The translations under genes were made by a program, and so were the position numbers. Source: Leucosporidium creatinivorum (Eukaryota > Basidiomycota > Microbotryomycetes > Leucosporidiales > Leucosporidiaceae). Taken from it: 64,000 bases of DNA. This document shows positions 10,166 through 22,835 of the stretch, piece by piece (position 1 is the stretch's first letter; every line of letters starts with the position of its first letter). The stretch is from NCBI GenBank assembly GCA_001600635.1, contig BCKL01000014.1, forward strand, positions 200,202 to 264,201. Reading direction: 5' to 3'. The notes under the pieces were generated by a model, which was not told the DNA's origin, ran no database searches, and saw only the letters and a list, made by a program, of their open reading frames with translations.

Positions 10166-11259
10166 ATGACTTCAACTCGTTCCGCTGGTACAAGCCTTCG
10201 CTGCTTGGAGCAGGCTATTCGCTCTACTACTACTACTAGGACCGCCGTACTCAAGAGAGCCTTCTCCTCTTACTCATCGACTACTACGGCTCCCTCCGCT
10301 TTCGCTTCCTCCTCTCGTCCAAGGCTCACACCGAGGACACAGGTCCCTACATGGAATGTACAGGGTACGTCTGCTCTCTCGCCAGCTCTGTTAAGCAACA
10401 CTTCTTCAACCGCATTCGCTGACCTCACGCCACAACTCTCTCGCAACAGCCCAGCGCACCATGTTCATCCAAACCGAAACGACCCCCAACGCCGACTCGC
10501 TCAAGTTCATCCCCGGCTCGCCCGTGTCCACCTCGGGCACTCACGAATTCCTCGACGCGGGCTCGTCCTCCGCCTCGCCCCTCGCCGACAAGCTCTTCCA
10601 CCTACCGGGCGTCACCTCCCTCTTCTTCGGTCCCGATTTCATCTCGGTAAACAAGAGCGGAGACACGGAATGGGCCGAACTCAAGCCCGAGGTCTACTCT
10701 ATCATCATGGAGCACTTTACTTCGGGGCAGCAGCTCTTCTCCGAGGGGCAGAGCTCGGAGGGACCCGAGGATACGAGGATCTTGGATACGGATAGTGAGG
10801 TCGTGGCTATGATTAAGGAGCTGTTGGATACGAGGGTCAGGCCTGCGATTCAGGAGGATGGAGGGGATATCGAGTACCGCGGGTTCGTCGAGGAGAGTGG
10901 GGTCGTTTCCTTGAGTTTGAAGGGAAGTTGTAGGGGTTGCGATTCGAGTACCGTCACTTTGAAAAGCGGCATCGAGAGGATGCTGATGCATTACGTGCCC
11001 GGTTAGTCTTCGTTTCTTGGTTTCGTTTCGCCGACCGAGGCTTCGGCGCTGACTATCTCTCCCTCTCCTCTCGCAAACACAGAGGTCAAGGAGGTCGAGC
11101 AAGTCCTCGGACCAGAGGAGGAGGTCGCTATCGACGAGTTTGCCAAGTTTGAGCGTGAGTTTCTGCGTTCCCTCTTCTTTCCCTCGGCGCAGAGCTGACC
11201 CTCTCCTTCCGACTCCTACAGAGCGTCTACGAGGCGAGGGCAAGACTGTCGAGATTTGA
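10166..11259 (+). CDS. NFU1: Mitochondrial NFU1-type iron-sulfur cluster scaffold
   Basis: Exons 10166-10364, 10450-11001, 11083-11154 and 11222-11259 code 286 residues. The N-terminus is rich in Arg and Ser with few acidic residues, as expected for a mitochondrial targeting sequence. Next comes the Nfu N-terminal domain (MFIQTETTPNADSLKFIPG, then LFHLPGVTSLFFGPDFI). The C-terminal NifU domain has RPAIQEDGGDIEYRGF and the cluster-binding CRGCDSS motif (CxxC), and the tail is acidic. NFU1 carries 4Fe-4S clusters from the ISC machinery to targets such as lipoate synthase and aconitase. All splice sites keep phase. The first exon uses a GTACGT donor and the second a GTTAGT donor. Confidence 0.95.
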
Positions 11260-11479
11260 AGTAGCCCGACACGAGATATAATAGATCGTACCATGCACCT
11301 GTCGTCGATGCTTGTAAAGAGAAGTCCAATTCGGCGAGCTCGTCTCTCGGTCTTCGCAGCTCGCTACCTCCCTCAATGAAGCGAGAAGAAAAGTGTGCAC
11401 ATCGAAGAACAGAGTTACAAAGAGCGAAACGTAGCAAGCTATCAACTGTAGAACAACCTCCTCCCACCTCATCTCCTCC

Positions 11480-14400
11480 CTACTTGGCCTTCTTCCCCTT
11501 CGCCGGCGCCGCCTTCTCCTTGCCCGCAGCAGGCGCCTTCTTAGGCTTCTTCGCCTTGTTCTTGATAAGACGATCCTTACTGACATCGTCCGAGTCCGAG
11601 TCCTCCGCGTCATCGTCGCCGAGGTCTTCATCTTCTTGGAACGCATCCTCGAGATCGGGCGCCGCACCCGCTCCGCCGACCTTCTTGGGCTTGCCGGCCG
11701 TGTTGCGGTAGAAGGGGATGGGGTGCTCGCCTGCGTTGTACCTGTTAACATAGGCGGGGGGCGTCAGCTCCGTTGGTCGGAACGAGTGAGGAAGGCTCGG
11801 CACGCCGCGCGAGATGGTCGAGCATCACGAGAAAGAGCAGAGGTGACTTACTTGCGAGTGAACGCGCTCTTAGTCTGCGCCGCGATGGACTTGAGCACCG
11901 GCTCCATCTCGTATCCCTCGCCAATGCCGAGCTCGACAAGCGTATCCCAATCCTCCTTGGTGATGTAATAGTCGTCCATCAGCTCGATGACGTCCTCGAT
12001 GGCTTCCTGTATCCACCCAACGCGAAGAAGAGAGTCAGCGAACCTTCGACCACAGCGCAGGAAGAGAAAGGCGAGGACTCACGCTCCCCCTCTCCTGAAT
12101 GGGCTTGACGAGCTTCTCGAACAACGTAGGGAGGTAGGACTGGCGGATCTCCTTCCTGTCGCCCGACGTCTTGAGGCGCATGTGGATCTGGATCTCGCCG
12201 AGGAGACGTTGGAGCTTGGTTTGGGTCGAGTTCTTGCCGAACCAGCTGTTTCGGGGCGGTGGGAGGGCGAGTCAGCGAAGCGAACTCGCAGGGAGGGTGA
12301 AGGGGGGCAGAAGGAACGCACGCAGGGAAGGAAGGGAAGCCGCCGGGACCGTAGGTGTAAAAGGCGGGACGAACGCAGGAGAAGATGCCGTGGACGGGCA
12401 TGAGCGACCAGTGCTGTTCTCCTCTGCTCGGCTCAAGCGGGTCAGCTCTACTCCTCGGCCACGAGCCAAGAACGACCGACTCACCCGTGGATCATCCTAT
12501 CGACTAAATCCCCATCCGAAATCGCCTCACTGGCATTCGCCATCAACTCCAAGTTCTTCAACTTGAGGTCCTGCCCATTCAACCCCGACGCGCGCTGGAA
12601 CTTGTTCTTGATGTAGTTCTCCTGGACGAAGAGGGGCATGATCTGATGGTCCTGGAAGTAGAGTTCCTGCTTGTCGTTGAGCGTCATGCCCGAAACGTTG
12701 CTGAACGCTTGAGGCGCCGTCAGCTTCGAGTAGAGCGTCCAGGGGGTTTGGATCGTGTTCTTCTCGTTCATCTTGGCGCTGTGTAGAGTGTCGAGGTCAG
12801 CGATGCGGCCTCGGAAGGCGAGAGACGAACGTACAGCTTCTTGCCAGCGTCAAAGTCCATTGGGCCCGCGCCGAGCTTCCAAGTCGAGAGCATGTTGACG
12901 ATCTGGCGGATGTCGGATTGCGAGCCGGCGACGAGCTGATCCATGACCTTGCCATCGACCTTCATGCCCTCCCTGCGCGAGTTCGAGGATGGTCAGTGAA
13001 CGGTGAAGAGAGTCTCGGCGAAAGGGACGACTCACTTGAAGGCGACCGACATCATTCGCGAGCGAATCTCGTTGGCGCTGGGCCTGTAGGAGAAGCGAAG
13101 CGTCAGCTAACCTCTCAGGGCGAGACGCAAATCACTGCATACCTCTTGAAGGGCAAGTTGAAGCAAGTCGCGGCGAGAGGCTTCATCTTGGGCGAGGACT
13201 TGTCGTTGCAGATGGCGATGATGGGCACCTTGGTCTTCCTGATCATGGCGTTGAGGGCGCCGATTCCTCCGCGGTCGCCCGAAGACATGCCGTCGACCTC
13301 GTCCATGATGATGATCGACTTGCGGTTGACGCCGAGTCCGCTGGCCTGCGAATGATCGGAGAGGAGAGGTCAGCGAGTAGCTCCAGAGGGGGTCAGAATC
13401 AACTTACATCCTCTCCATCCTTCTTGAAGAAGCCAGAAAGAGTGGTATCCGAGATCTTGGACCTGAACGCCGTCTACGAAGCCAGAGCCGAGTCAGCTCT
13501 GTACTGCTACTCGCGCATCTTCCGACTTACCTCGAGCAGCTTCTTGCTCCTAACATCACTCGCGTTGAGCTCGAGAATGTCGTATCCATGCAGCTTGGCG
13601 ACCAGGTGCGCCGCCGTCGTCTTGCCGATGCCGGGAGGTCCCGAGATGAGAACGCAGCGGAAGGCTCCCATGGCGTCGGGACCGGGCTTCTTGAAGTCCG
13701 ACTTGAGCGACTTGGGCCTGTAGAGACTACAGGTCAGCCATGGGAAGCGAGATCCAGCAAGTCGGAACGCACCAAGCCGTGAGCCACTTCTCAAGCTTCT
13801 CGACCGAGCTCTTGTTGCCGCAAATCTCGCTGAGCTTGGAAGGGGCATACTTGACAGTCCAGAGTTGAGTCTTGTGGGCGCTGTTGGTGATGTGAAAGGG
13901 TCAGCGCTGCTCTCCTCAACGCTCGTTGCGCCCAACTCACGCATCGTCCTTCTTCGGCCCAATCGCCTTGGCCTCCTTCTTGACCTTCTCCTCCTCCTCC
14001 TTCTGCTTGGCCTTGAACTTGGGATCGTCGGCACCGCTAGGACGACTGCCGATGAGCTGGAGGAACTGGTCCTCCGTCAAGGTCTTGATCTTGTGCTTCG
14101 CGATCATCTCGAGCTTCTTGGGACCGGCGTCGGTTCCGAGGACGACGTAGGAGGTCTTGGACGAGGGAGCGGTGGTGACGCGACTGTGGATGATGTTGGA
14201 GCGTGAGCAAGCGCAATTGCGAAGAGGTGAAGGTGGGCGGACTCACCCTCCGTAGCGCTTCGCAAGATCCTGACCGGCCTCACGCGACAAGCTCTCCAAC
14301 TCGCCGGTGAAGACGAAAGTGAGACCAGCGAGACAGTTGTCCTCTCCAGCAGGGATGTCCTTGCTGCCTGTGATCAAGGAAGAGAGCAAGGTCAGCGTTG

Positions 14401-15889
14401 AAGCTCGGCTCGGCGCTTGATCGCAGGACGAACCAGGGTTGGCGGGACCGGCCTTGGGCTTGAACGTCCACTTGGGCTTCTCAGCAGCAGGCTTCTCGTC
14501 CTTCTCCACCTTGGCCTTCTTCGCAGGCGGCGCCTTCGCCTTGCCTTTGCCCTTCACGTCCTCGTCGCTCGAATCCTCGACCTTGGCCTTCTTCGGCGCA
14601 GGCTTGGCGCCGGGCTTAGCGACGGCGACGCGGGCCTTCTTAGGCTTGACGTCCTCCTCGTCGGTAGAGGTCACAGAGGCATCGCTGTCGACGACCTTGG
14701 ACTTGCGCTTCTTCGGGGCGACAGTCGGCTTGGACGGCGACTTCTTCTTGGGCTTGACGTCGACTTCCATCGCGTCCGAGTCGGAATCCTCGATCTTGGG
14801 AGCGCGCTTCTTGGGCACGGAAGAGGTGGAGGCTTTGGGCTTCGCCTTGGAGGAGGAGGCGACGGCCATATCGTCGTCGGAATCGGAGAGGACGATCTCG
14901 GCGGCTTTGGACTTGCTCATGGTGGAAGAGGAGAAGTGTTTGGAGGTGGTGGTGGGTGCGGGAGTGGATGTAGTCGACGAGGACCTGCTTGTAAGGAAGC
15001 CAGATGCGGCGAAACGTCAGCGAGCAGCTCGCGCGGATCGTCGAGCGTCTGGGAGAGTAGCAACGAGCGGTAGCTCATCGGAGTAGCTCTGCACACCGCC
15101 TCGAGCTTTGCGAGCCTGCTCCGAGCTCCGCCCCTCTGCTCCTCGGCAGCAAAACAACGCGCCGCTCTGGCGACTCACTTTGCTGCAGAACCAGAGGGCT
15201 GCGAGGTGCTCGTCGCGTCTTGAGAGGACTTTTTGGTGACTACGACTTTGGGGAAAGAGTCGTCGGGGTCGACCTTCTTCTTACTAGCCGACGTCTGCTG
15301 GTTTCGAGGGACCGACAGAGTCAGCGCGGTTCGGATGAGCTGCAAGGCCGAGCTGTAGCGTTGAGGCAGGTAGCAGAGCAGTGTCGACTGCTGACTGTAC
15401 TGCTCTTGACGTGCTTGACAGCTGAGGAGACCCGAGAGGTGGTCGGCTCGAGCGACTTACGGGCGACTTTGGCGGAGGAGGAGGAGGGACTCCCTTGAAG
15501 AAGTTGGAGAGGTTGCTCTGTTGCGCCAGTGTATTCAGTAGTAGACCCGACTAGCCTGGCTCTCGTCGCAGAGCAGAGGTGTGTTGTTGGTGCAGACCGA
15601 GAAGGCGAGCAGGTGGAGCGGCGAGTTGAAGCGAGAGCGAAAGAGAGGAGGCTCAGCTATTTTGCCTCTCTCGCTTCGACCACATCTGGCTTTCCCGAAT
15701 TCTGCTTCTTTCACTGCTCTTCTGTAGTAACTGCAGCAACTCGCAGACGAGCAGATTGACCTTCGCAACCTCCTCCTTTTAACTCGGCGATGCCAGCCCA
15801 ATTTCTCGGCGATGGCTGCTCGTGGTCGCAATCTACCAGGCAAGGGACAGATGCCAGATCGCTCGGTTCCGGGCTTCCTTTGTGACCAT
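11480..15889 (-). CDS. RFC1: Replication factor C large subunit (Rfc1), clamp loader ATPase
   Basis: The spliced frame gives about 940 residues in some 17 exons. In order there are a PIP-box-like start ([10 protein letters not shown], exon 15517-15461), a Lys/Ser/Asp-rich linker (from [17 protein letters not shown] at 14920), a BRCT domain ([15 protein letters not shown]), then the AAA+ module with Walker [12 protein letters not shown], Walker [18 protein letters not shown] and [13 protein letters not shown], followed by the RFC1 collar and a Lys-rich C-terminus ending GKKAK at 11480. Rfc1 opens PCNA and loads it on primed DNA. The start is inferred: the only ATG followed by GT upstream of the PIP exon is at 15889, which would make an AUG-only coding exon and give MSNLSNFF. 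Yeast Rfc1 likewise begins at its FF motif. The body of the gene is secure; the first exon is not. Confidence 0.92.
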
Positions 15890-16111
15890 TATTCTCGTGT
15901 CAATGCTCGAGGCGACGCGACGCTCGCCGAGCCGTTTTGTGATGGGAGGCGATCGAACCGGGCGAAACTCTACGCATGGTCGACCAGAGCACTGGGAAGC
16001 GGCACAGGTTGACCGCAAACCACTCCTTGCTACCGATACCCTCAGTCAGCTACTCGCCGGACGAGCAGCCCTTCTCCTGCACCTTCGTTCTCTCGCTCGC
16101 TCCCCTTCGCC
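15890..16111. promoter_or_regulatory. Short divergent spacer between RFC1 and the secreted-protein gene
   Basis: About 220 bases lie between the proposed RFC1 start and the secreted protein start on the other strand, so this holds both promoters. No TATA-like element stands out. Confidence 0.4.
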
Positions 16112-18400
16112 ATGCTCTTCCCCACTACTCTCCTGGCGCTCCTCCTCGCCTTTGCGTTCACCGCCATCGCCACGCCAGAGCCTTGCGCCGACCGTGTCGC
16201 GGTGATCAAGAAGCTGCACCACATTATCGACCTCTCAGAGGCACTGCTGCACGAGGAGGAGCTCGCCGAGGTTGCTGAGCAGGCTTCCATCGTCGCCGCC
16301 AAGAAGAGCAAGGCCGCGTCTGCTCCCAAGGTCGCTTCTACCACCAAGATTGTCAAGGTTGTTTCCACCAAGAAGGCCAAGGCCGCCGCACAAGCTACAA
16401 CTGCCCCCGTCGCCGCCTCGTCCTCTCCCGCTCCTTCGCCCGCCGCTACCGCCAACAAGTGGTCGAGTGGCTCCAAGAAGTCGGCGCCCAAAAAGAAGGC
16501 AGCTCCCGTTCCCGTCGTCAAGGATCCTACACCCGAGACCATCAACAGGGGAACTTCCAAGGCCGTCGACGGATTCGCTTCCTCGGGCTATGTGCCCGAG
16601 AGCGTCGCCAAGAAGCTGCAAGAGGGTAAGTCTGCGTGATGGGAGGGTGGGAAGAATGGAAGCTGATCCTTTGTTTCTTTTGCAGAGCTCCAGAAGGCCA
16701 TTGACGCTCAGCTCGCTGCTCAGAAGACCGTGACCCGTGCGCTTCTTCTCATCGCCGAAGTCCTCGCGCTCGAGCCCTCCAGCTGATCTTCCCACCTTCT
16801 TCGCTACACAGAAACCGAAGTCAAGACCATCGTCAGCACCATGACTGCCAACGTCAGCGAGCCGGCACCCACCGCCGCTCCCTCGGCCAGCGGCAACTCG
16901 ACCCTCCTCTCCAACTCGACCCTTTCGGCCAACGGCACCCTCTCGACTTCGGCCGCCAACTCGACTCTCACTGCGCTCGCTGCTGTCAACACTCCCGTCT
17001 ACATCACCGTCACCTCGCTCCAAACTCAGACTATGTACACCAACGACTCTCTCGCCTCGGCCGCTGCCCTCAACATTCAGAAGGCCCTCGAGTCGGCGTT
17101 CGCTGCCGCCAACCTCTCGCAGTCGGACCTCGACGCCAGCACTACCGCCAGTCTCGAGGCTTGCTTGACCACCGTCCTCGCTTCCGGAGGAATGCCCGAT
17201 GGATACAGCTGCCTCACCTCCTCGGGATCCGACTCGGCCGGACTCACTTCGACTCTCAACACCATCCTCGAGCAGTTCGTCGGTATTCTCCCCAACGTCG
17301 TTCTCTCCTCGGTCTTCGACGCCGTCACCCCTCTTCTCGGAAACCTCCTTCCCGCCTCGGAGGCTGCTCTGAGTGAGTTATCGCTGTGCTCGCTCTCGAC
17401 CTCGGTGAGCTGAAGCTGACCTTACTATGCCACAACAGTCGCCCAGATCCAGGACTCGATCCAGTCTGTCATCGCTAGCCTCAGCGGTAACTCGGTGACT
17501 GCTCTCGAGCAGGTGAGGCGCCTTCTCGATCCTCCTTCGCCGAAGCCGAGCTAATCTCACCTCCCTTGCTCAGGTCCAAACCTGCTACACCGAAGCTGTG
17601 CAGATGAAGGGAAACTCGTCCACTCTCGCCTGCATCACCAAGGCCGGAGGTGCCATGTCCACCCTCCAAACCGCCTCCAACTCGGTCCTCGAGCAATTCG
17701 TCGGAGTCCTCCCCGCCTCCCTCACCACCGCCGTTCAGAACATCCTCACCTTCAACATTGGCTCGACTTCAACCGCCAACCAGACTCTCGCTGCTGAGGT
17801 CTCGGCTCAGATCTCGAACGCCATCAACTCGGTCGCCAGCACTTTGTCGGGCAACACCGTCACCCTCGCCGAGATTCTGCAGGGTTGCGCTGCTGAGCTC
17901 ATTGCCAGTGAGTCTAGCTCATGACTAGTGCTTTGTACGTTGAGCTGACCTAGCTCTCCCCCTCGCCTACAGCTGGCAACGCTACCGCCGCTCAAGAGTG
18001 CATCGCAAAGGGCGACGCTCCCGCCGTTTCTCAAACAATCGTGATGGGCATTGCCCAGCAATTCGCCGGCTACCTCCCCTCCTCCTTCTTTACCGACCTC
18101 ACCGACTTCTCCTCCACCTTCCTCAACTCCTCCTCCTCCAACCCGACCAGCATGACCCAAGCCGAGTTCAGTTCGGAGATCTCAAAGTACTTCGACTCGA
18201 GCTCCTACGGCCCCTCGTACGTAACCTGCCTGGCGCAGGTCGAGGCGTGCGTGACCAACGCGGTAGTCAAGACCGGATCGGTCCAGGCGGTGTGCCCGGG
18301 TCCTGTGGAGGGATGTGAGACGGAGAAGACGACGGCGAGGAGGATGAGGAGGAGCGCCGAGGGCCATCAGAGGTGGGCTAGGTGGGTCAGGAGGGCTTGA
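16112..18400 (+). CDS. Secreted repeat protein with Ser/Thr-rich linker, function unknown
   Basis: Exons 16112-16625, 16686-16736, 16812-17372, 17439-17512, 17574-17907 and 17973-18400 code 653 residues. The first 20 residues (MLFPTTLLALLLAFAFTAIA) form a textbook signal peptide. A Lys/Ala/Ser-rich segment follows, then a stretch with many NST sequons (likely N-glycosylated). The C-terminal half has at least three related modules, each with a pair of cysteines and an amphipathic segment such as LEQFVGILPNVVLSSVF, LEQFVGVLPASLTTAV or AQQFAGYLPSSFFTDL. The end is basic (RRMRRSAEGHQRWARWVRRA). No GPI signal is evident. I recognise no family. A cell-wall or extracellular role is inference from the signal peptide and composition. 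Confidence 0.85.
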
Positions 18401-18911
18401 GAGAGGGTACTAGGGACGTAGATGTAGCATAGACTGTAGGATTGTAAGATTGAACCCCTTGATACACGACAAGCCCAGCGGAACGGCGAGCTCGGCGAAG
18501 GCTTCTCGGAGCAAAAGGGTGCGCCGAGCTCGGTTCGATGGGACAGGAGCGAGTACGGAGAGCAGTGGAGACATGCAAGACTAGCACCCACCACCCACTG
18601 ACTCCGATGCTCGCTTCAATTGCCTTTCGTCTTCCTCGACAGTCCCCTCCCCCTTGCGAGAGCCGAAACGCCGCTGAGAGTCGTCTGGGCTCTCTCTCTG
18701 CCATCACACCTCGTCTCTTCACTTAGCAGCAGCTGCTCGATAGCAGCAGCGACGTACGGCGCACGGCGAAGCGGTCTGCACCTCGACTAAGCCCCTCCTG
18801 CCCGCCATCTCCCCCCTCGTCGCTCAACTCGCGACTCGCGCTTCCTCTGTTGGCCTCTCGCTTGCTCTTGTCGCCAGTGCGGATAAATAGCTTGCGTTGA
18901 GCTTAGACAGC
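18401..18911. other. Intergenic region upstream of RGP1
   Basis: This 510-base spacer lies between two plus-strand genes and should contain the RGP1 promoter and 5' leader. It carries CT-rich runs and several short GCAG/CTGC motifs, but no coding signal or repeat that I can support. Confidence 0.45.
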
Positions 18912-21900
18912 ATGTAAGTGGATGCTCTTCCGCCATCCTACAGCAAGAAACAGAGCTGCTGCAGAGGAGGGGCAGACCAACAGGGAGCGTGGCAGGCAAC
19001 GATCTCGAGACGAGGGCCGTCCTGCGCTAGGGAGCAGCAGGGTAGTATGCTTGAGTGCAGAGTAGATATGCTGACATATCTGCTACCCTACAGGGCGCCC
19101 AAGTCTGGCTTGGTCGTGACGGTCAACCCTGGCTCGTCCGCCTTCTTCGCCGGCGAGATCTTCACTGCCACCATCACCTTTGCCAACGCTTTTTTACCCG
19201 ATCCAGCAGCATCTCCCGCCCCTCCCCCTGCTCCCTCGACCACCTCACTCGGCTACAACGCTCGCAACCGGCCGCCGAGCGCATCTCACCAAGGGCTCGC
19301 CGAGTACGCTACCAGTAACCTCGACCAGGATGGCGTACCTCTTTCTCCAGCATCCGGGTCTACCTCTGGCAACTGGCAACGAGCTGCTTCGGCGGGCAAC
19401 TTCTCGCCAAACGCCTCGCAAGGCGCCCCTCCACGACGACCCTCCTTCGCCAGCACACTCTCCGGCGGCGCTCTCGCTACTCCCAAATCCGCCACTTTTG
19501 GCCCTACTCCCATCCCTCCCTCACCCACCGCGGCAAATCGCTCTGTAACGGGAGGGCTGGAGAGTGGGGTAGGAGGAGTTGATGAGAAGGGCAAGCCACT
19601 GCCGACTCGCAAGGGTCTCATCGGCAAGCCCATCCCTCTCGCCCCGCCAGTCGTCGACCGCAAGCCGAGCGGCGGAGGACTGTATGGTGGAGGACCGAGA
19701 AGGCCAGGCGGCGCGAGAGGGCACGGCCGAACCCAGAGCCTGGCGCTCAGCAGTCCTGATCTAACGGGTGGTGCTGGAGCACCGACGCAGGATAGGAGCG
19801 TCAGTGCGAAGGAGCCGGGTCTGAAGAGCCATGGGAGGAGTAGGCTCGGAGGAAGCATGGGTGGTGATTTGTCGGGGCAGCTGGGGTTGCAGGAGAGGAA
19901 AGGCTCGGCCAGAGGTGAGCTCGTGATCCTTGAGGTGCTGAAAGAGATTCTGACTGATCTTCTCTCGACTCTACAGGCATGCCGACGGCCATCGAGGAAG
20001 GCGAGGAGCCGACCTCACCCACATTCGACGACGCCGCCTTCCCTCCCTCCGAAACAACCTCCACTCCCGCACTCCAAATCCAACGACCTCCTTCGCATCC
20101 GAGAGAACCACCACACTCTGCACCTGCTGCCCATCCCTACATTACCAAGCCTCCACACTCGGCCGACGCTGAAGATTCGGATTCGGGATCTGACTACGAC
20201 CCCGCCGACTCGCATTCGACCCTTCCGGGGCATGGCTTCTACGGCTTCGGTCAGAACGAGACAATGGAGTCGGTCGTGCAGCTCGATTACGAGTCGCGGT
20301 CATTCCAGGCGATGCGGAAGGCTTCGAGCGCCGGACCCACCATCTCACGGTTCGACCAGGCGCTTCGACCACCACCGAACGCTGTCGTCTCGCGCAACGC
20401 CTTCTTCCATCCACCGAATACTCTCTCGCTGCTGTGGAGCTTCGCCCATCTCGAGGGGACGTTCGAAGTCGACGACACGCTCATCAAGACGGCCGAGTTT
20501 GTGCAGCTGAAGAAGGAGCTACTAGGAGGATTGGCAGGAGTAGGAGGAGGTACGCTAGAGGATAAGAAGAAGTCTGGAGGTGGGGGAGGATGGAAGGATT
20601 GGATCTGGGGTACGCCGAGTTCGAGCTCGGGCGGCGCGGTCGGAGGAGCCTCACTGGAGGATAGGAAGAACGAGTCGATGAAGGATCGGAGCATACCTAC
20701 CTTCTCGAGTCCGCCGAGTATTCTGGGCGTCGACTTGGTGCTCGAGCCGGGGGAGAGCAAGAGCTGTAAGTGTCGGCGTTTCCCCTCGTCACCGGAGCAC
20801 AGCTGATCCCTTTCGCGCCTCACCAGACACCTTCAGCATCCGAGTCCCTGCCGACCTCCCTCCATCTTTCCGCGGCAAGTCTATCAAGTTCTCCTACCAC
20901 CTCGTCGTCGGGACCAGTCGGTCCAAACTCGGCGCTGTCAACTCGCCATTAGCTGCGCTGGGAGCAGCTCGAGACGCCACCAGTCGAGTGATGCGAGTTC
21001 CTGTTCGTGTCTACAACCATGTCGGAGGTAAGCGGTCTCTCTTTTCATTCTTCGAGCGGATCTGACGCCTTCGCCGAACAGTCACCGGCGCCCGACCGTT
21101 CTACGACCTCACGAACCCCATCGTCTACCATCGCGACGAGGCTACTACTGCTGACGTCGACGAGCCCAAGGTGACCGTCACCAAGCGACCACGGCGGCCG
21201 AGTGAGTTCCGCTCGACCTTCCCCGTCGCTCATTGCTAATCGCTGGCTCTCTCACAGGTACCGGTCGACAAGACTTCTACGACTACGCCGCTAACCTACT
21301 GGACAGCGTCGCCACTACTTCTCCCGAGCTCGTCGCCAACGCCGCCCTCTCGCCGACGCTAGCGCAGAGGCAGCTCACTTCGCCGACGATCATGGAGTCT
21401 GTGCCGTCGATGAGGCCGGAGAGGAGGGATCGGAGTCGAGGAGTCAGTGCGCTTCTGGGCGGGGGCGAAGAGGAGGAAGGCGCAGGGTGCAAAAACGCCG
21501 TCGAGATCGTAACTCGCAACTCGCAAAAGGGTGAGTGGAGGCTGATACCGAGGGCGAGACTCGAGCTGACGCTCTTTCTTGCAGTCTCGTACGACATCAA
21601 CAAGGATGGTTACATGGTTGCTTCCCTCACCCTCGTCAAGTCGGCTTATCGACTCGGCGAGACGGTCAACGGCTCGGTCGTCATCAACTCGGGCGACGGG
21701 CGAGTACTGAGGGTGAGCTACAGTTCTCTACCGACTCTGCGAGCTGTCTCTGACATCGACATACTCCCCTCGGCCAGGTCTCGGCCCGTCTCGAGACACA
21801 CGAGCTCATCGAAACGACCATCGCGACCAAGTCGGCTCCTCAAGTCCGCCAGATCACTCGTCGTCTCCACGCCGAACACCACGAGACCACTCTTGACTCC

Positions 21901-22601
21901 GCCCGCCTCGGCTTCGCCCTCGCAATCCCCTCCGGCGCTACTCCCGACTTTGGCACCTCGGGCGTCAAGCTGCAGTGGTCGGTTCGGCTCTCCTTCCTCG
22001 TCATCCCTCCATCTCCCGACGCTCCTTTACCCAACCCCAATCTCTCGGAGCGAGATCGCAAGCCTGGACCGAACCGACTCCCCTCCTCTATGGCCAACGG
22101 AACCGCCTCAGCAACTCGCCACGGCCGATCCAAATCCTTCGCGTACGGATTCGAGCCCGCCGTCCCTCTCACCCTCCCTGCGCCACCAATGATTACCCCC
22201 ACCGGCGCCGCACATCTCATGCCCGTCCTCGGCGCCCGCGACATCTCCTCCTCCCACACCTCCTACCGAGCCGTGCCCGACCTCGGCTTCGTCCCAGTCC
22301 TCTTCTCGAGCAACGCGCCCGAGCCACCACCAGCACCTGGTCCGCTACAGAGGAGCGCAAGTGGAGCGAGTCTGCATCGGAGTACGGGCAGCTTGAGCGC
22401 GAGTCGAGCGCAGGCCAACCCTGTGCAGAAGGCGAGCGTTGTTCTCGTACCGGCTAAGGTGGATACGGTCGAGTGCTCGATCCCGATCAAGGTGTACCCT
22501 GGGTGCGTTACTCTCTCGCAGCTTCTGACGCTCTCGCTGAACTCTCGCTCTCCTTCAGCAACACTCCCTTCCGGCCGACGACATCGACTTTCGCAGCTTG
22601 A
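18912..22601 (+). CDS. RGP1: Rgp1-like arrestin-fold subunit of the Ric1-Rgp1 GEF for Ypt6/Rab6
   Basis: Nine exons (18912-18913, 19094-19914, 19977-20765, 20827-21027, 21082-21201, 21258-21530, 21585-21712, 21778-22502, 22559-22601) code 1,033 residues. Arrestin-like strands typical of Rgp1 open the protein (SGLVVTVNPGSSAFFAGE) and recur after a long Ser/Pro-rich insert: YTFSIRVPADLPPSFRGK, IKFSYHLVVGTSRSK, then VSYDINKDGYMVASLTLVK and YRLGETVNGSV. The chain ends at a strand with VECSIPIKVYPG. Rgp1 with Ric1 activates Ypt6 at the late Golgi for retrograde transport. The first exon contributes only AT of the start codon; a 180-base intron with donor GTAAGT and branch ATGCTGACATATC separates it from the G. 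All other junctions keep phase, and no other start reaches the conserved N-terminus. Confidence 0.88.
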
Positions 22602-22835
22602 GGGCGACGGAGAGCGGGAAAGCGGTATTAGAGCTTGGTATCAACGCTGCATTACATCGGAGCAGCTCAGCAGTAACGTCCGAGAGTAGAGTATGGAAGA
22701 CCAACGACCAACGGCCCGAGCGAGCTTGTCGAAGCGGCTCGTCCTCTCCTCGCTGCATCTGTGCTTCGAGGGGCGGGTCAGCGACTGCCTTTTATCACGT
22801 GCAGTACGAATAAATGAGCGACTTACCCACTTGAG

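Noticed and set aside
16235-17023. A 262-codon frame antisense to the secreted protein
   Set aside because: It is a shadow of GC-rich codons of a well-supported spliced gene on the plus strand.
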